64,000 nucleotides of DNA, taken from assembly GCA_041395325.1 (NCBI GenBank), contig JAWLAT010000025.1, positions 7,564-71,563 of the forward strand. Reading direction: 5' to 3'. The notes beneath the pieces are model-generated. The model searched no databases. It was given only the letters and a program-made list of their open reading frames with translations, and was not told where the DNA came from. This stretch comes from JAWLAT01 sp041395325 (GTDB taxonomy: Bacteria; Pseudomonadota; Gammaproteobacteria; Xanthomonadales; SZUA-5). Of the stretch, positions 1-9,603 are shown in pieces (within the stretch, counting starts at the first letter, position 1; each line of letters starts with the position of its first letter). The position numbers and the translations under genes are program-made.

Positions 1-1870
1 CCAGGTCCCTGATCGCGTCCGTCTCGGTGATCTCCAGGCACAGCTTTTGCGGCGGGAAGCCGGTGCTGGCCAGCAGTTCCTGCAGATAGGGCAGCAATTC
101 CTCATCGCCAAGTGAAGCCGCCGACAGATTGATATTGAGCCGGGCGATGCGATCGCGTACCTCGCGGCGCGAACTGAACCAGCTCAGCGCCTGGCGCAAC
201 ACATGGCGGTCCAGCCGCGCCGCCAGACCGTAGCGTTCGGCAGCCGGAATGAAGCGCCCGGGCGCCAGCAGATGACCGGTGCCGTCGTCCATCCGCACCA
301 GCACTTCCAGCAGCAAGCCTTCGGCGTGACCGGCCAGCGGCACGATGCGCTGGGCGAACAAGCGGAAGCGGTTCTGCTCCAGGGCCTCGCTCAGCATCAC
401 CGCCCATTGCATGTCGTCCTGGCGCCGGCGCACTTCCAGATCCACGCCGATGACTCGCTTGACGCGATTGCCGCCCTGCTCCTTGGCCGTCTGCGCCGCG
501 GTCGTCGCTTCCCGCTCCAGTTGTGACGAAGACTGCCCCTGCAGTGCCACGCAGACCAGCCCGATGCTGCCGGTCAACGACAGTACCCGGCCGCGCGAGG
601 GAAAGCGGAAGGCCTCGACCAGCTGCAGCAACTCATCGGCGCGCCGATCGGCAGCCGCCTGATCGGTATTGCGCCAGAGCTGGGCGAATTCGTCGCCACC
701 GATGCGGGCGAGCAAGTCGCCGCTGCGCATGTGCGCCGCCTGCACGCTGCCGATCTGCGCCAGAAAGGCATCCCCGGCTTCTGCACCACAGGCATCGTTG
801 ATCAACTTGAACTGGTCCAGATCCAGATGAACGAGGGCGATGTGCTCACCACGGGCCTGGTTCTGCTTCAGCAGCTGCTTCAGCCGCGCCTGGAAGCCAC
901 GCCGATTGAGCAGCCCGGTCAGATCGTCACGATGGGCCTGATCGGCCAGCTCCGCCAGCAGCTGCCGACGGCCATACTCCGCCGCGCTGAGCAGATGCGG
1001 CAAAGCGGCCAGCGTCGCCAGAAACAGCGCCACGATGGCGCTGTCGCCGATGCTGTGCGGCGTCTCGAAGCCGCCGATGCCCAGGCTCGACAACGCCGCA
1101 AAACTCAAGCCCAGCACCGCCACCGGCACCGAGGTGAACAGCGGCTCCAGCCGCAGTGCCGACCACGCCAGCAGGGCCAGCGGCAGGAAGGCCAGCCCCT
1201 GCACGGGCGCGGCTGCGTGTACGCCGTAGCTCAGCAATACCCACAGCGACAGACCGGTGACCAGCAACCAGGCCCAGCGCTCGACTGGACGGCAATAGGT
1301 CCGGTCCAGCGGCGACAGCCGCCGCTGCATGACGGCATGGTGCAAGGCCAGCAGCGCCGGCGTGCAAACCACGATGCCCAGCAGGTCACCCAGCAGCCAG
1401 GCCAGCCAGTACCGCAGGGCCTGGACCGGCGCACCGGTGGGAAACCAGACTGCACTGAGCGTACCGAACAAGCCGCTGACGGCGCCCAGCAACACCGCAC
1501 CCAGCAACAACAACCAGAGGTCGCGCACGCTCAAACCGGTCAGCTCACGACCATCGGCCAGCCGACGACACAACCAGGCACCGGCCACGGCGCCCAGCGT
1601 CGGGCCACAGATCGACAGAAAGGCGCCGATGAGCTGGGTGCCCGGTTGCTGCAACTCCACCACCGTGCAGGCCAACGCCACGACCGGCCAGTAGCGCAGA
1701 CCAAACAGCAACAGCCCGGCGAAGGACACCGCGGCTGGCGGCCAGATCAGGGTCAACTCGCCGGCCGGCCAGATCAGCTGCTTGACGAACAGCCAACCCA
1801 GCACGTGCAGCACCAGCATCAGGCTGCTGCGGACCAGAACGCCGATCACTTTGACCCCAGCGGGCTGCAT
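1..1870 (-). CDS. MASE1-GGDEF-EAL c-di-GMP signalling protein, 3' end cut by window
   Basis: The reading frame runs off the left edge, so only about the first 623 residues are present. The ATG at 1870 follows a strong GAGGAG ribosome site. About 270 N-terminal residues are hydrophobic with several membrane spans, as in MASE1 sensor domains. A canonical GGDEF motif lies at residues 391-395, expected to make c-di-GMP. An EAL domain follows, with the signature read as EVL around residue 522, and the visible part keeps Asn and Glu positions such as LNINLS and LEITE. A dual cyclase/phosphodiesterase or a cyclase with a regulatory EAL is likely. It is divergent from thiC, with 152 bp between the starts. 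The missing C-terminus prevents a judgement on phosphodiesterase activity. Confidence 0.85.
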   Translation of the reverse strand, partial: MQPAGVKVIGVLVRSSLMLVLHVLGWLFVKQLIWPAGELTLIWPPAAVSFAGLLLFGLRYWPVVALACTVVELQQPGTQLIGAFLSICGPTLGAVAGAWLCRRLADGRELTGLSVRDLWLLLLGAVLLGAVSGLFGTLSAVWFPTGAPVQALRYWLAWLLGDLLGIVVCTPALLALHHAVMQRRLSPLDRTYCRPVERWAWLLVTGLSLWVLLSYGVHAAAPVQGLAFLPLALLAWSALRLEPLFTSVPVAVLGLSFAALSSLGIGGFETPHSIGDSAIVALFLATLAALPHLLSAAEYGRRQLLAELADQAHRDDLTGLLNRRGFQARLKQLLKQNQARGEHIALVHLDLDQFKLINDACGAEAGDAFLAQIGSVQAAHMRSGDLLARIGGDEFAQLWRNTDQAAADRRADELLQLVEAFRFPSRGRVLSLTGSIGLVCVALQGQSSSQLEREATTAAQTAKEQGGNRVKRVIGVDLEVRRRQDDMQWAVMLSEALEQNRFRLFAQRIVPLAGHAEGLLLEVLVRMDDGTGHLLAPGRFIPAAERYGLAARLDRHVLRQALSWFSSRREVRDRIARLNINLSAASLGDEELLPYLQELLASTGFPPQKLCLEITETDAIRDL

Positions 1871-1981
1871 GGTCTCCTCGGTGCGGCGTGAAGACGACGT
1901 GGAAGTATGCCCCAGCTGGCCAGCGACGGCTGCAATTGACCTGCCCATCGGCTTCGGCGCGGCCAAGCCCGGCCGGGTGCC

Positions 1982-1987
1982 TATAAT
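1982..1987 (+). promoter_or_regulatory. Candidate -10 box of the thiC promoter
   Basis: A perfect TATAAT lies 35 bp before the thiC ATG. No good -35 hexamer is seen 16-18 bp upstream; a TTGACC at 1936-1941 is too far away. If this is the promoter, the leader is only about 30 nt. Confidence 0.45.
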
Positions 1988-2022
1988 CGGGCTCAAAGTC
2001 ACCGAACGATGAAGGATTCTCC

Positions 2023-3900
<1,878 letters not shown>

Positions 3901-4055
3901 CGGAGATCGCCAACCGAGAGAATCACTGGACAAGTCGCGTGAGCCGCGCTGCATCCCAGGCTATCCCAGCAATGGGTCGTTTCGGCAGTCATGCTACGAC
4001 GCCGAAACGCAACGCAACTGCAGTGCCGTTGTGAGCAAGAAGGCCGGCAGAATCT

Positions 4056-4071
4056 CAATTCGCGCGAATTG
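4056..4071. promoter_or_regulatory. 16-bp palindrome, candidate antitoxin operator
   Basis: CAATTCGCGCGAATTG is a perfect palindrome 33 bp before the antitoxin start. Its last three bases overlap a possible -35 element. Phd/YefM antitoxins commonly repress their own promoter through such palindromes. Confidence 0.5.
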
Positions 4072-4097
4072 AACGAATCGTTCGATTCGTCTAGTCT
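4069..4097 (+). promoter_or_regulatory. Candidate toxin-antitoxin promoter
   Basis: TTGAAC (4069-4074) and TAGTCT (4092-4097) are 17 bp apart. Transcription would begin near 4104, the A of the antitoxin ATG, and no Shine-Dalgarno is visible, so the mRNA may be leaderless. The -10 match is weak (3 of 6). Confidence 0.35.
4073..4090. promoter_or_regulatory. Second inverted repeat, candidate antitoxin operator
   Basis: Arms ACGAATCG and CGATTCGT are separated by TT. The repeat lies one base after the first palindrome and fills the spacer between the proposed -35 and -10 elements, a position suited to repression. Confidence 0.5.
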
Positions 4098-4103
4098 GGG
4101 CGT

Positions 4104-4355
4104 ATGCAGACCTACACGGCCAATGAAGCCAAGACTCGCTTCGGCGAGTTTCTGGATCGTGTCCAGCGCGAGCCTGTGCGGGTCATGCGGCACGAGCGCG
4201 TGGTCGGCGTCATGGTCAGCGCGCAGGACTATGAGGCCATGCGGGCCTTTTACGCCGATCGTTTGCAGCGGACGCTCGATGATTCGGCCACGGCAGCCAA
4301 TCAGGCGGGTTTGAGCGAAGCAGATCTCGCTCGATTGCTCTCAGATGAGAGCTGA
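4104..4355 (+). CDS. Type II antitoxin, Phd/YefM family
   Basis: The 83-residue protein starts with the typical Phd/YefM N-terminal fold: NEAKTRFGEFLDRVQ followed by an arginine-rich turn and a short strand (ERVVGVMVS). This part dimerises and binds DNA. The acidic C-terminal tail would block the partner toxin. It overlaps the PIN toxin gene by 11 bp in another frame, the standard antitoxin-first arrangement that couples translation. The two palindromes just upstream are probable autoregulatory operators. Confidence 0.9.
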   Translation: MQTYTANEAKTRFGEFLDRVQREPVRVMRHERVVGVMVSAQDYEAMRAFYADRLQRTLDDSATAANQAGLSEADLARLLSDES

Positions 4356-4794
4356 GCGGAGTCGATCTGGAATTCGCGTCGTTCTCGACACCAATGTCTG
4401 GATCAGTGCGGCCTTGTCCAGTGGCGGCGCGCCCGCAAGCGCCGTTCGATTCGTGCTGGCTCAGCATCGGGTTGTGCTCTCGACGGCCATCTTCGCCGAG
4501 CTGGAGTCGCGCCTGTGGCGCGCGAAGTTTGACCGCTACCTGAGCATGGATACGCGGCGTCAGTTGTTGCACGACATCGCGGCGGTCGCGGACTGGATCG
4601 AGATCCCCGAGAACCTGGCTCAAACCGGCTGGTCGCGGGACGCCGACGATGATCACTTCATTCGAGCCGCACTGGCCTCGGGAGCCCAGCTGTTGATCAC
4701 AGGTGATGCCGATTTGCTGGAGGTGCCCGAGATCCCCGGATTGGTGATCACCGACCCAGCCAGGAGCCTCCAACTGCTGCGATCCCCTGACTGA
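4345..4794 (+). CDS. PIN-domain toxin of a toxin-antitoxin pair
   Basis: The 149-residue protein belongs to the PIN-family toxin components, predicted metal-dependent ribonucleases. The first catalytic acid is Asp15 in VVLDTNVWISA. A second acidic residue lies in FAELESRL. The C-terminal acidic cluster is DADDDHF, followed by ITGDADLL. These residues would hold the Mg ions of the active site. The start is inside the antitoxin gene; a later start near the VVLDTN strand is possible, since the first ten residues are charged and poorly conserved in the family. The RNA target cannot be predicted. Confidence 0.9.
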   Translation: MRAERSRSGIRVVLDTNVWISAALSSGGAPASAVRFVLAQHRVVLSTAIFAELESRLWRAKFDRYLSMDTRRQLLHDIAAVADWIEIPENLAQTGWSRDADDDHFIRAALASGAQLLITGDADLLEVPEIPGLVITDPARSLQLLRSPD

Positions 4795-4846
4795 TCATTT
4801 GCCTGTGCCTGCTACCATCGGTGCAGGCCATAGCGCAATGTGAGCG

Positions 4847-5893
4847 ATGAGCAGCGAAGAACTCTCCCAAATGCCCGCCGCCGCCACCCGAGGTGTGGGT
4901 GCACTGGCGCGCGGCATCATGCCCTGGGTGCTGCGGGCACTGGTGGTCTACGCGCTGGTTGTCGTGGTGCTGATGTTCTACTGGAGCGGTGAGCCGGAGC
5001 CCTTCGCACCGGTGAAGGAAGCCGAACGCCACGCCAGCGAGCAGCAACGCAAGCTCGTGCCGGGTTATGTCTCGGTGCACACCGCCATCACGCTGGCCGA
5101 CACGCTGTTGCACAAGAACGGCGGCTATCTGAGCAACGACGTGATGCCGCCGGGCATCCTGATGGACAACATGCCCGAGTGGGAATTCGGCGTGTTGCAG
5201 CAGCTGCGTGATTTCTCGCTGGCGCTGCGGAATGATCTGTCCCGTTCGCAGACGCAAAGCCAGGACGATGTGGATCTGCGCGAGGCACACCCGTTGCTGT
5301 CCTTCAGCAACGACCGCTGGATCCTGCCCTCCACCGAAAGCCAGTACGGCAAGGCCATCGAGCATCTGCAGGCCTATCTGGATCGGCTCAGCGACGACGA
5401 GGACGGCAACGCCCAGTTCTATGCCCGCGCCGACAATCTGGTGGTCTATCTGCAATTGGTGGAGAAGCAGCTGGGCTCGTTCTCGCAGCGGCTCTCAGCC
5501 AGCGTCGGCCAGGTTCGTTTGAACACTGACCTGACCGGTGATCCCAGTGCCCGCCAGTCCACACCGGGCCACCAGCTGGTGGTCACCCGCACGCCCTGGC
5601 TGCAGATCGACAACGAATTCTATGAGGCACGCGGCGCCTGCTATGCGCTGATCCACCTGCTCAAGGCGGTCGAGCACGATTTTGCGCCAGTGCTGGAAGA
5701 CAAGAACGCACTGGTCAGCCTGCGCCAGATCATTCGCGAGCTTGAGAACACGCAGGATGCCGTCTGGAGTCCGGTCATTCTCAATGGTGGCGGCTTTGGC
5801 TTCTTTGCCAATCACTCGCTGGTGATGGCCAACTACATATCCCGCGCCAGTGCCGCGCTGGGGGATCTGCGCGCGCTGCTCGACCGCGGCTGA
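4847..5893 (+). CDS. DUF2333 family membrane-anchored protein
   Basis: The 348-residue protein has one N-terminal membrane segment (about residues 27-46), then a soluble, probably periplasmic domain typical of DUF2333 proteins found across Gammaproteobacteria. Their function is not known. The domain contains motifs such as GYLSNDVMPPG, DNMPEWEFG and NGGGFGFFANHS. The ATG is preceded by a weak GTGAGCG stretch. It ends 20 bp from the convergent sigma-factor gene. Confidence 0.85.
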   Translation: MSSEELSQMPAAATRGVGALARGIMPWVLRALVVYALVVVVLMFYWSGEPEPFAPVKEAERHASEQQRKLVPGYVSVHTAITLADTLLHKNGGYLSNDVMPPGILMDNMPEWEFGVLQQLRDFSLALRNDLSRSQTQSQDDVDLREAHPLLSFSNDRWILPSTESQYGKAIEHLQAYLDRLSDDEDGNAQFYARADNLVVYLQLVEKQLGSFSQRLSASVGQVRLNTDLTGDPSARQSTPGHQLVVTRTPWLQIDNEFYEARGACYALIHLLKAVEHDFAPVLEDKNALVSLRQIIRELENTQDAVWSPVILNGGGFGFFANHSLVMANYISRASAALGDLRALLDRG

Positions 5894-5913
5894 GCAATCC
5901 AGTATTGCCTCAC

Positions 5914-6381
5914 TTAGCCAAGCGCCCTGCGCAACTGCGCACGGGCGTGATGCAGGCGCGAGGCCACCGTGCCCTCGGGGATGTCCAACAATCTTGCTGC
6001 CTCGGCGTGGCTGAAACCCTCCACGGCCACCAGCATCAGGACCGTACGTGCGGCCAACGGCAAGCGCGCCAGCGCACGACTCAGGTCCAGCGGCGCGTCG
6101 GCATGCGCAGACAGATCTGGATGCGCCTCACCGGCGGCTTCGCCGCGCCGATGTCGCGCCATCCAGGCCAGCGCGGTTCGCAGCGTGATCCGGTATATCC
6201 AGGTGCTCAGGGCCGCGTCTCCGCGGAAATCCCGGTGGCCCCGCGCGATCGACAGCAAGGCATCCTGCATGATGTCCTCGGCATCGGCGCGCTGACCAGC
6301 GATGCCCAGGGCGATGCGGTAGACCCGATCCTGATGTAGCGCCAGCAGCGAGGCCAGCTCATCCTTGATCGCCCGGCTCAC
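5914..6381 (-). CDS. ECF-type RNA polymerase sigma factor
   Basis: The 155-residue protein holds a sigma region 2 (RIALGIAGQRADAEDIMQDA, then a TWIYRITLRTAL segment) and a region 4 helix-turn-helix (FSHAEAARLLDIPEGTVASRL). This is the compact two-domain layout of ECF sigma factors. The GTG start at 6381 overlaps the stop of the upstream anti-sigma gene in GTGA, so the two are translationally coupled. Order is anti-sigma first, opposite to the usual. The signal and regulon are not visible in the window. Confidence 0.92.
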   Translation of the reverse strand: MSRAIKDELASLLALHQDRVYRIALGIAGQRADAEDIMQDALLSIARGHRDFRGDAALSTWIYRITLRTALAWMARHRRGEAAGEAHPDLSAHADAPLDLSRALARLPLAARTVLMLVAVEGFSHAEAARLLDIPEGTVASRLHHARAQLRRALG

Positions 6382-7028
6382 GGCGACTGCAGATCTGCCA
6401 GCAGCCGCAGTTCGCGTTCGATCCGCGGCAACCGTTGGCCAATCTGCCAGGCCACGTAGCCGACGATCAGCACCGCGGTCAGCAGGTAGATCAGCAGTCG
6501 CGGATCCGACCAGCCATGCCAGTGAATCAGCCAGCCGGTCAGGGCGGCAAACTGCAGTGCAACCAGTGGCCCGCCATAGCGGATCAGTCGACGCTCGCGC
6601 TGCAGTTCACGCGCCCACTGCAGCGGACCGTCAGCGGCGCTGGCACGCAGGAAGCGCCGGCCGTCCCGCAGACTGCGCCAAGCCTGCATAGCGAACACGA
6701 AGGCCATGATCGGCAATGCCCAGCGGGCGAAATTGGCATCGCTGGCCTGCAGTCCAATGGCCGCCAGGACGCACAGCACACTCGCAACCACCGCCAGCAC
6801 GAACTCGCGAGTGCGCTGCCGCTGCCTTTGCTGCAGCGCCGCGATGACCTCGACCGCGGGACGCTGCGAGCGCAGCGTCGCCAGATCCGCCAGGGCGGCG
6901 TCGACGCGGGCGTCGTAGCGCGCCCGACAGGTGGCGCAGTGCGCCAGGTGCAGGTGCAGCGCGGCGCGCTCGGCTTCGCTGAGCGCATCTGGATGGTGCA
7001 GAGCCTGATGGGTGAGCTCGCAGGACAT
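6378..7028 (-). CDS. Zinc-finger anti-sigma factor, membrane bound
   Basis: The N-terminal region carries the anti-sigma zinc motif HLAHCATC (His-x3-Cys-x2-Cys), which binds ECF sigma factors. Four predicted membrane helices follow (AVVASVLCVLAAIGL, LPIMAFVFAMQAW, LVALQFAALTGWL and YLLTAVLIVGYVAW). It would hold the adjacent sigma factor at the membrane until a signal arrives. I chose the ATG at 7028 because GGAGAAG stands before it; an in-frame TTG at 7040 overlaps that ribosome site. It sits directly upstream of its sigma gene, with a 4-nt overlap. Confidence 0.85.
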   Translation of the reverse strand: MSCELTHQALHHPDALSEAERAALHLHLAHCATCRARYDARVDAALADLATLRSQRPAVEVIAALQQRQRQRTREFVLAVVASVLCVLAAIGLQASDANFARWALPIMAFVFAMQAWRSLRDGRRFLRASAADGPLQWARELQRERRLIRYGGPLVALQFAALTGWLIHWHGWSDPRLLIYLLTAVLIVGYVAWQIGQRLPRIERELRLLADLQSP

Positions 7029-7125
7029 GGTCTTCTCCAAGGGTCATCATCAACCCATTGGAGGCCGCTCGGCGGCCATTTCTTCAAGTCGGTTGCGGGC
7101 AGCTGCAATCGCGACGATCAGTCTG

Positions 7126-7713
7126 TCAAGCCAGACCGGCCAGCGACGGCCGCCGCAGCCATTCGGCCACGTCCGGATCACGCTCGGCCAGGGGCGTCAG
7201 GAGTATCCGCAGCACCGTCTCATAGGGTTCGCCAGGGAGCACTGGCCGCAGATTGAAGTGATTTCGCCAGGCATTGCCCAGACCCTGCAACAGGCGACGA
7301 CGCAAGGCCGGCGGCGACAACTTCGCCTCGTCCTGCGCCTGCAGCCTGAGCGCATGGATGGCTGCGGCCAGGTCCTCCAGGGGCTCCTCCAGCGCCGCCT
7401 GGTCCCGTCGCAGACGCTGCATCTGCACGGCGCCGAGCAGATGCAGTTGGACCAGCGCCGAAATTTCCGATGGCAGGGCATAGAGACTGCTGCGCAGTTG
7501 CGCCGCTTCGTGTTCGATGCGCTGCAGGTCGGCATCGATCGTCGCTGGCAAGCCGCCACTGAAGTCGCCGGCCAATGTGCGCAGGTACGCGGCCACACCC
7601 CGTTCGCAGTCGACCAGAAAGGCCTCGGTGGTCGTGTCGGTGCGCCCGAGGCATTGACGCAGGGCCTCCTCGGTCTCCGGGGGATAGCGAAACGAATTGA
7701 TGCTCGGATCCAT
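7126..7713 (-). CDS. Hypothetical protein, all-helical
   Basis: The 195-residue protein is not recognised. It has no signal peptide or membrane segment and looks alpha-helical, with amphipathic repeats rich in Leu, Ala and Arg (for example RIEHEAAQLRSSLYAL). The ATG at 7713 has a good GAGGAG ribosome site. It lies 28 bp after the PilB/GspE-like ATPase gene and 97 bp before the anti-sigma gene, all on the same strand, so the four may be one transcript. A role with the ATPase or as a sensor for the sigma system is only a guess from position. Confidence 0.7.
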   Translation of the reverse strand: MDPSINSFRYPPETEEALRQCLGRTDTTTEAFLVDCERGVAAYLRTLAGDFSGGLPATIDADLQRIEHEAAQLRSSLYALPSEISALVQLHLLGAVQMQRLRRDQAALEEPLEDLAAAIHALRLQAQDEAKLSPPALRRRLLQGLGNAWRNHFNLRPVLPGEPYETVLRILLTPLAERDPDVAEWLRRPSLAGLA

Positions 7714-7741
7714 CGTCTCTCCTCGCCAATGATCGGCGCAG

Positions 7742-9523
7742 TCAATCGGTCCGCAGGCGGTAAGCCTCAGCCAGAGCGATCTGCCCTGCGCGTGCCTGCT
7801 CCAGGGCATGGGCAGTCAGTGACTGCATTCCTTCCACCACCGCCTGCCGGTGGATCGCATCAGCGCTGGCATCAGCGCTGACCAGCGCCCTCAGCGCCGG
7901 CGACATCACCAGCAATTCTCCCGCCACAGCCCGACCGCGTATACCCATCCCATCGCAGCGGGCACAGCCGGCACCGCGGTGAAAAACCTCTTCCGCGGTC
8001 ACCGCCAGACCCTGGCGAATATAGTCGGGCACGGTCTCGGCCACCCGGCAGTGCGGGCAGTTCTGCCGCGCCAGTCGTTGGGCGAAAACGCCCAACAGGG
8101 TCGATTGCAGCAGAAAGGGGGGAATACCCAGGTCCAGCAAGCGCGTCACGGTCGTTGCGGCGCTGTTGGTGTGCAGCGTGCTCAGCACCAGATGACCGGT
8201 CAGGGCACTCTCGACCGCGATCTCGGCCGTTTCCTGGTCACGAATCTCGCCGACCATCACCACGTCCGGATCATGTCGCAGGAAGTTGCGCAGAGCGCGG
8301 GCGAAACTCAGACCGGCGGCGCGATTGACCTGGACCTGGCTGACGCCGTCGATGTGGTACTCGACCGGATCCTCCACGGTCAGGATGTTGAGCGGTTGCT
8401 TGCGCACCTCATTCAATGCGGCATAGAGCGTGGTGGTCTTGCCGGAGCCGGTGGGCCCGGTCACCAGGAACAGCCCCTGGCTGCGACAGAGCAGTTCGCG
8501 TAGCCGGTCGTCAGTGGGCCTGGACAATCCCAGGCCGCCCAGCTCGCGCAGACCGAAGCGCGTGTCGAGCAGGCGGATGACCACCCCTTCGCCGTGGATG
8601 GTCGGGATCACCGACAGGCGCAGGTCCACCTGCAGATGCTCGTCGACGGCAAAGCTGCAGCGGCCATCCTGAGGCACCCGCCGCTCAGCGATGTTCATGC
8701 CACCCAGCACCTTCAGTCGACCGACCAAGGCCGGCAGCAGGGCCCGATCGAAGCGCCGGATCGGCACCAACAGACCATCGATGCGGTAGAGCATGGCCAG
8801 ATTGTCGGCCTGCGGACGCAGATGGATGTCGGAGGCCTGTCGATTGGCGGCGTCGGCGAGCATCTCACCCACCAGCCGCACGATGGGCTGCTCGCGCGAC
8901 AGACGCTCGGCTTCGCGCACCGATTCGTCCTCGGCACAACTGCTGCCCTGCTGCAAACCCAACTCTCGGATGATCGACTGATCCTCGGAGCGGTCGTAGG
9001 TTCGCGCCAATGCCGCGCGCAGGTCGCGCGCCTGCGCCACGACCAGCATGATGCGGTGGTTGGTGACGAAATCGAGCGAGTTGAGCACGTCGGCACGGGT
9101 GGGATCGGCCACGGCCACCAGCAGCAAATTACGATGCAGCAGCAGTGGCAAGGCTCGATGTCGGCGGGCCAGGTTCGGAGCCAGCAACTGCACTGCGGCC
9201 GGATCGGCTTCCAGAGCCTGCAGACAGACAAGTGGCAAACCGAAACGCTGCGCCATCTCGCCGGCCTGCTGGGTGTCCTGACCAGGCCCCACGGCAGCCT
9301 GCCACTGCGCCAGACTGAGTTGGTCCGCCGGCGACAGTCGTGCGGCGTGACCGGCCAGCGAGGCGTCCAGCCAGTTCGACAGGCCGGAACGGGTCGCCAG
9401 AATCGGCGCCTGCACTGGCAGGCCCTCGCATTCGGCGGGCTCGATGACGGCCGCCATGTCGACAGCTTCGCTCAAGGCAGCCCCCTGTTGCTGCGTTGGG
9501 CCAGGATGCGCGAGCCGACCCAT
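7742..9523 (-). CDS. GspE/PilB-type secretion or pilus assembly ATPase
   Basis: The 593-residue protein has an N-terminal MshEN-like domain (about residues 30-160), a known c-di-GMP binding fold in some relatives. The ATPase core follows, with Walker A GPTGSGKTTT, Asp box EDPVEYHIDGV, Walker B VGEIRDQETAE and His box LSTLHTNSA. A zinc site with CPHC and CARC comes after it. Such hexameric ATPases drive type II secretion or type IV pilus extension. No pilin, GspD or other machine gene is nearby, so its system is unknown. Start is uncertain: ATG at 9523 or 9457; neither has a strong ribosome site. Confidence 0.9.
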   Translation of the reverse strand: MGRLAHPGPTQQQGAALSEAVDMAAVIEPAECEGLPVQAPILATRSGLSNWLDASLAGHAARLSPADQLSLAQWQAAVGPGQDTQQAGEMAQRFGLPLVCLQALEADPAAVQLLAPNLARRHRALPLLLHRNLLLVAVADPTRADVLNSLDFVTNHRIMLVVAQARDLRAALARTYDRSEDQSIIRELGLQQGSSCAEDESVREAERLSREQPIVRLVGEMLADAANRQASDIHLRPQADNLAMLYRIDGLLVPIRRFDRALLPALVGRLKVLGGMNIAERRVPQDGRCSFAVDEHLQVDLRLSVIPTIHGEGVVIRLLDTRFGLRELGGLGLSRPTDDRLRELLCRSQGLFLVTGPTGSGKTTTLYAALNEVRKQPLNILTVEDPVEYHIDGVSQVQVNRAAGLSFARALRNFLRHDPDVVMVGEIRDQETAEIAVESALTGHLVLSTLHTNSAATTVTRLLDLGIPPFLLQSTLLGVFAQRLARQNCPHCRVAETVPDYIRQGLAVTAEEVFHRGAGCARCDGMGIRGRAVAGELLVMSPALRALVSADASADAIHRQAVVEGMQSLTAHALEQARAGQIALAEAYRLRTD

Positions 9524-9603
9524 CGGTCGCTGCTCGTTTATCAGATAGGTCGAATATACAGAGTTCAGGCCTTCCGCAACAAGGGGAGAATCGCAAGGCT
9601 CGA

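Noticed and set aside
1871..2022. TPP riboswitch before thiC
   Set aside because: I looked for the conserved core sequences of the element and found none; only a TATAAT is clear.
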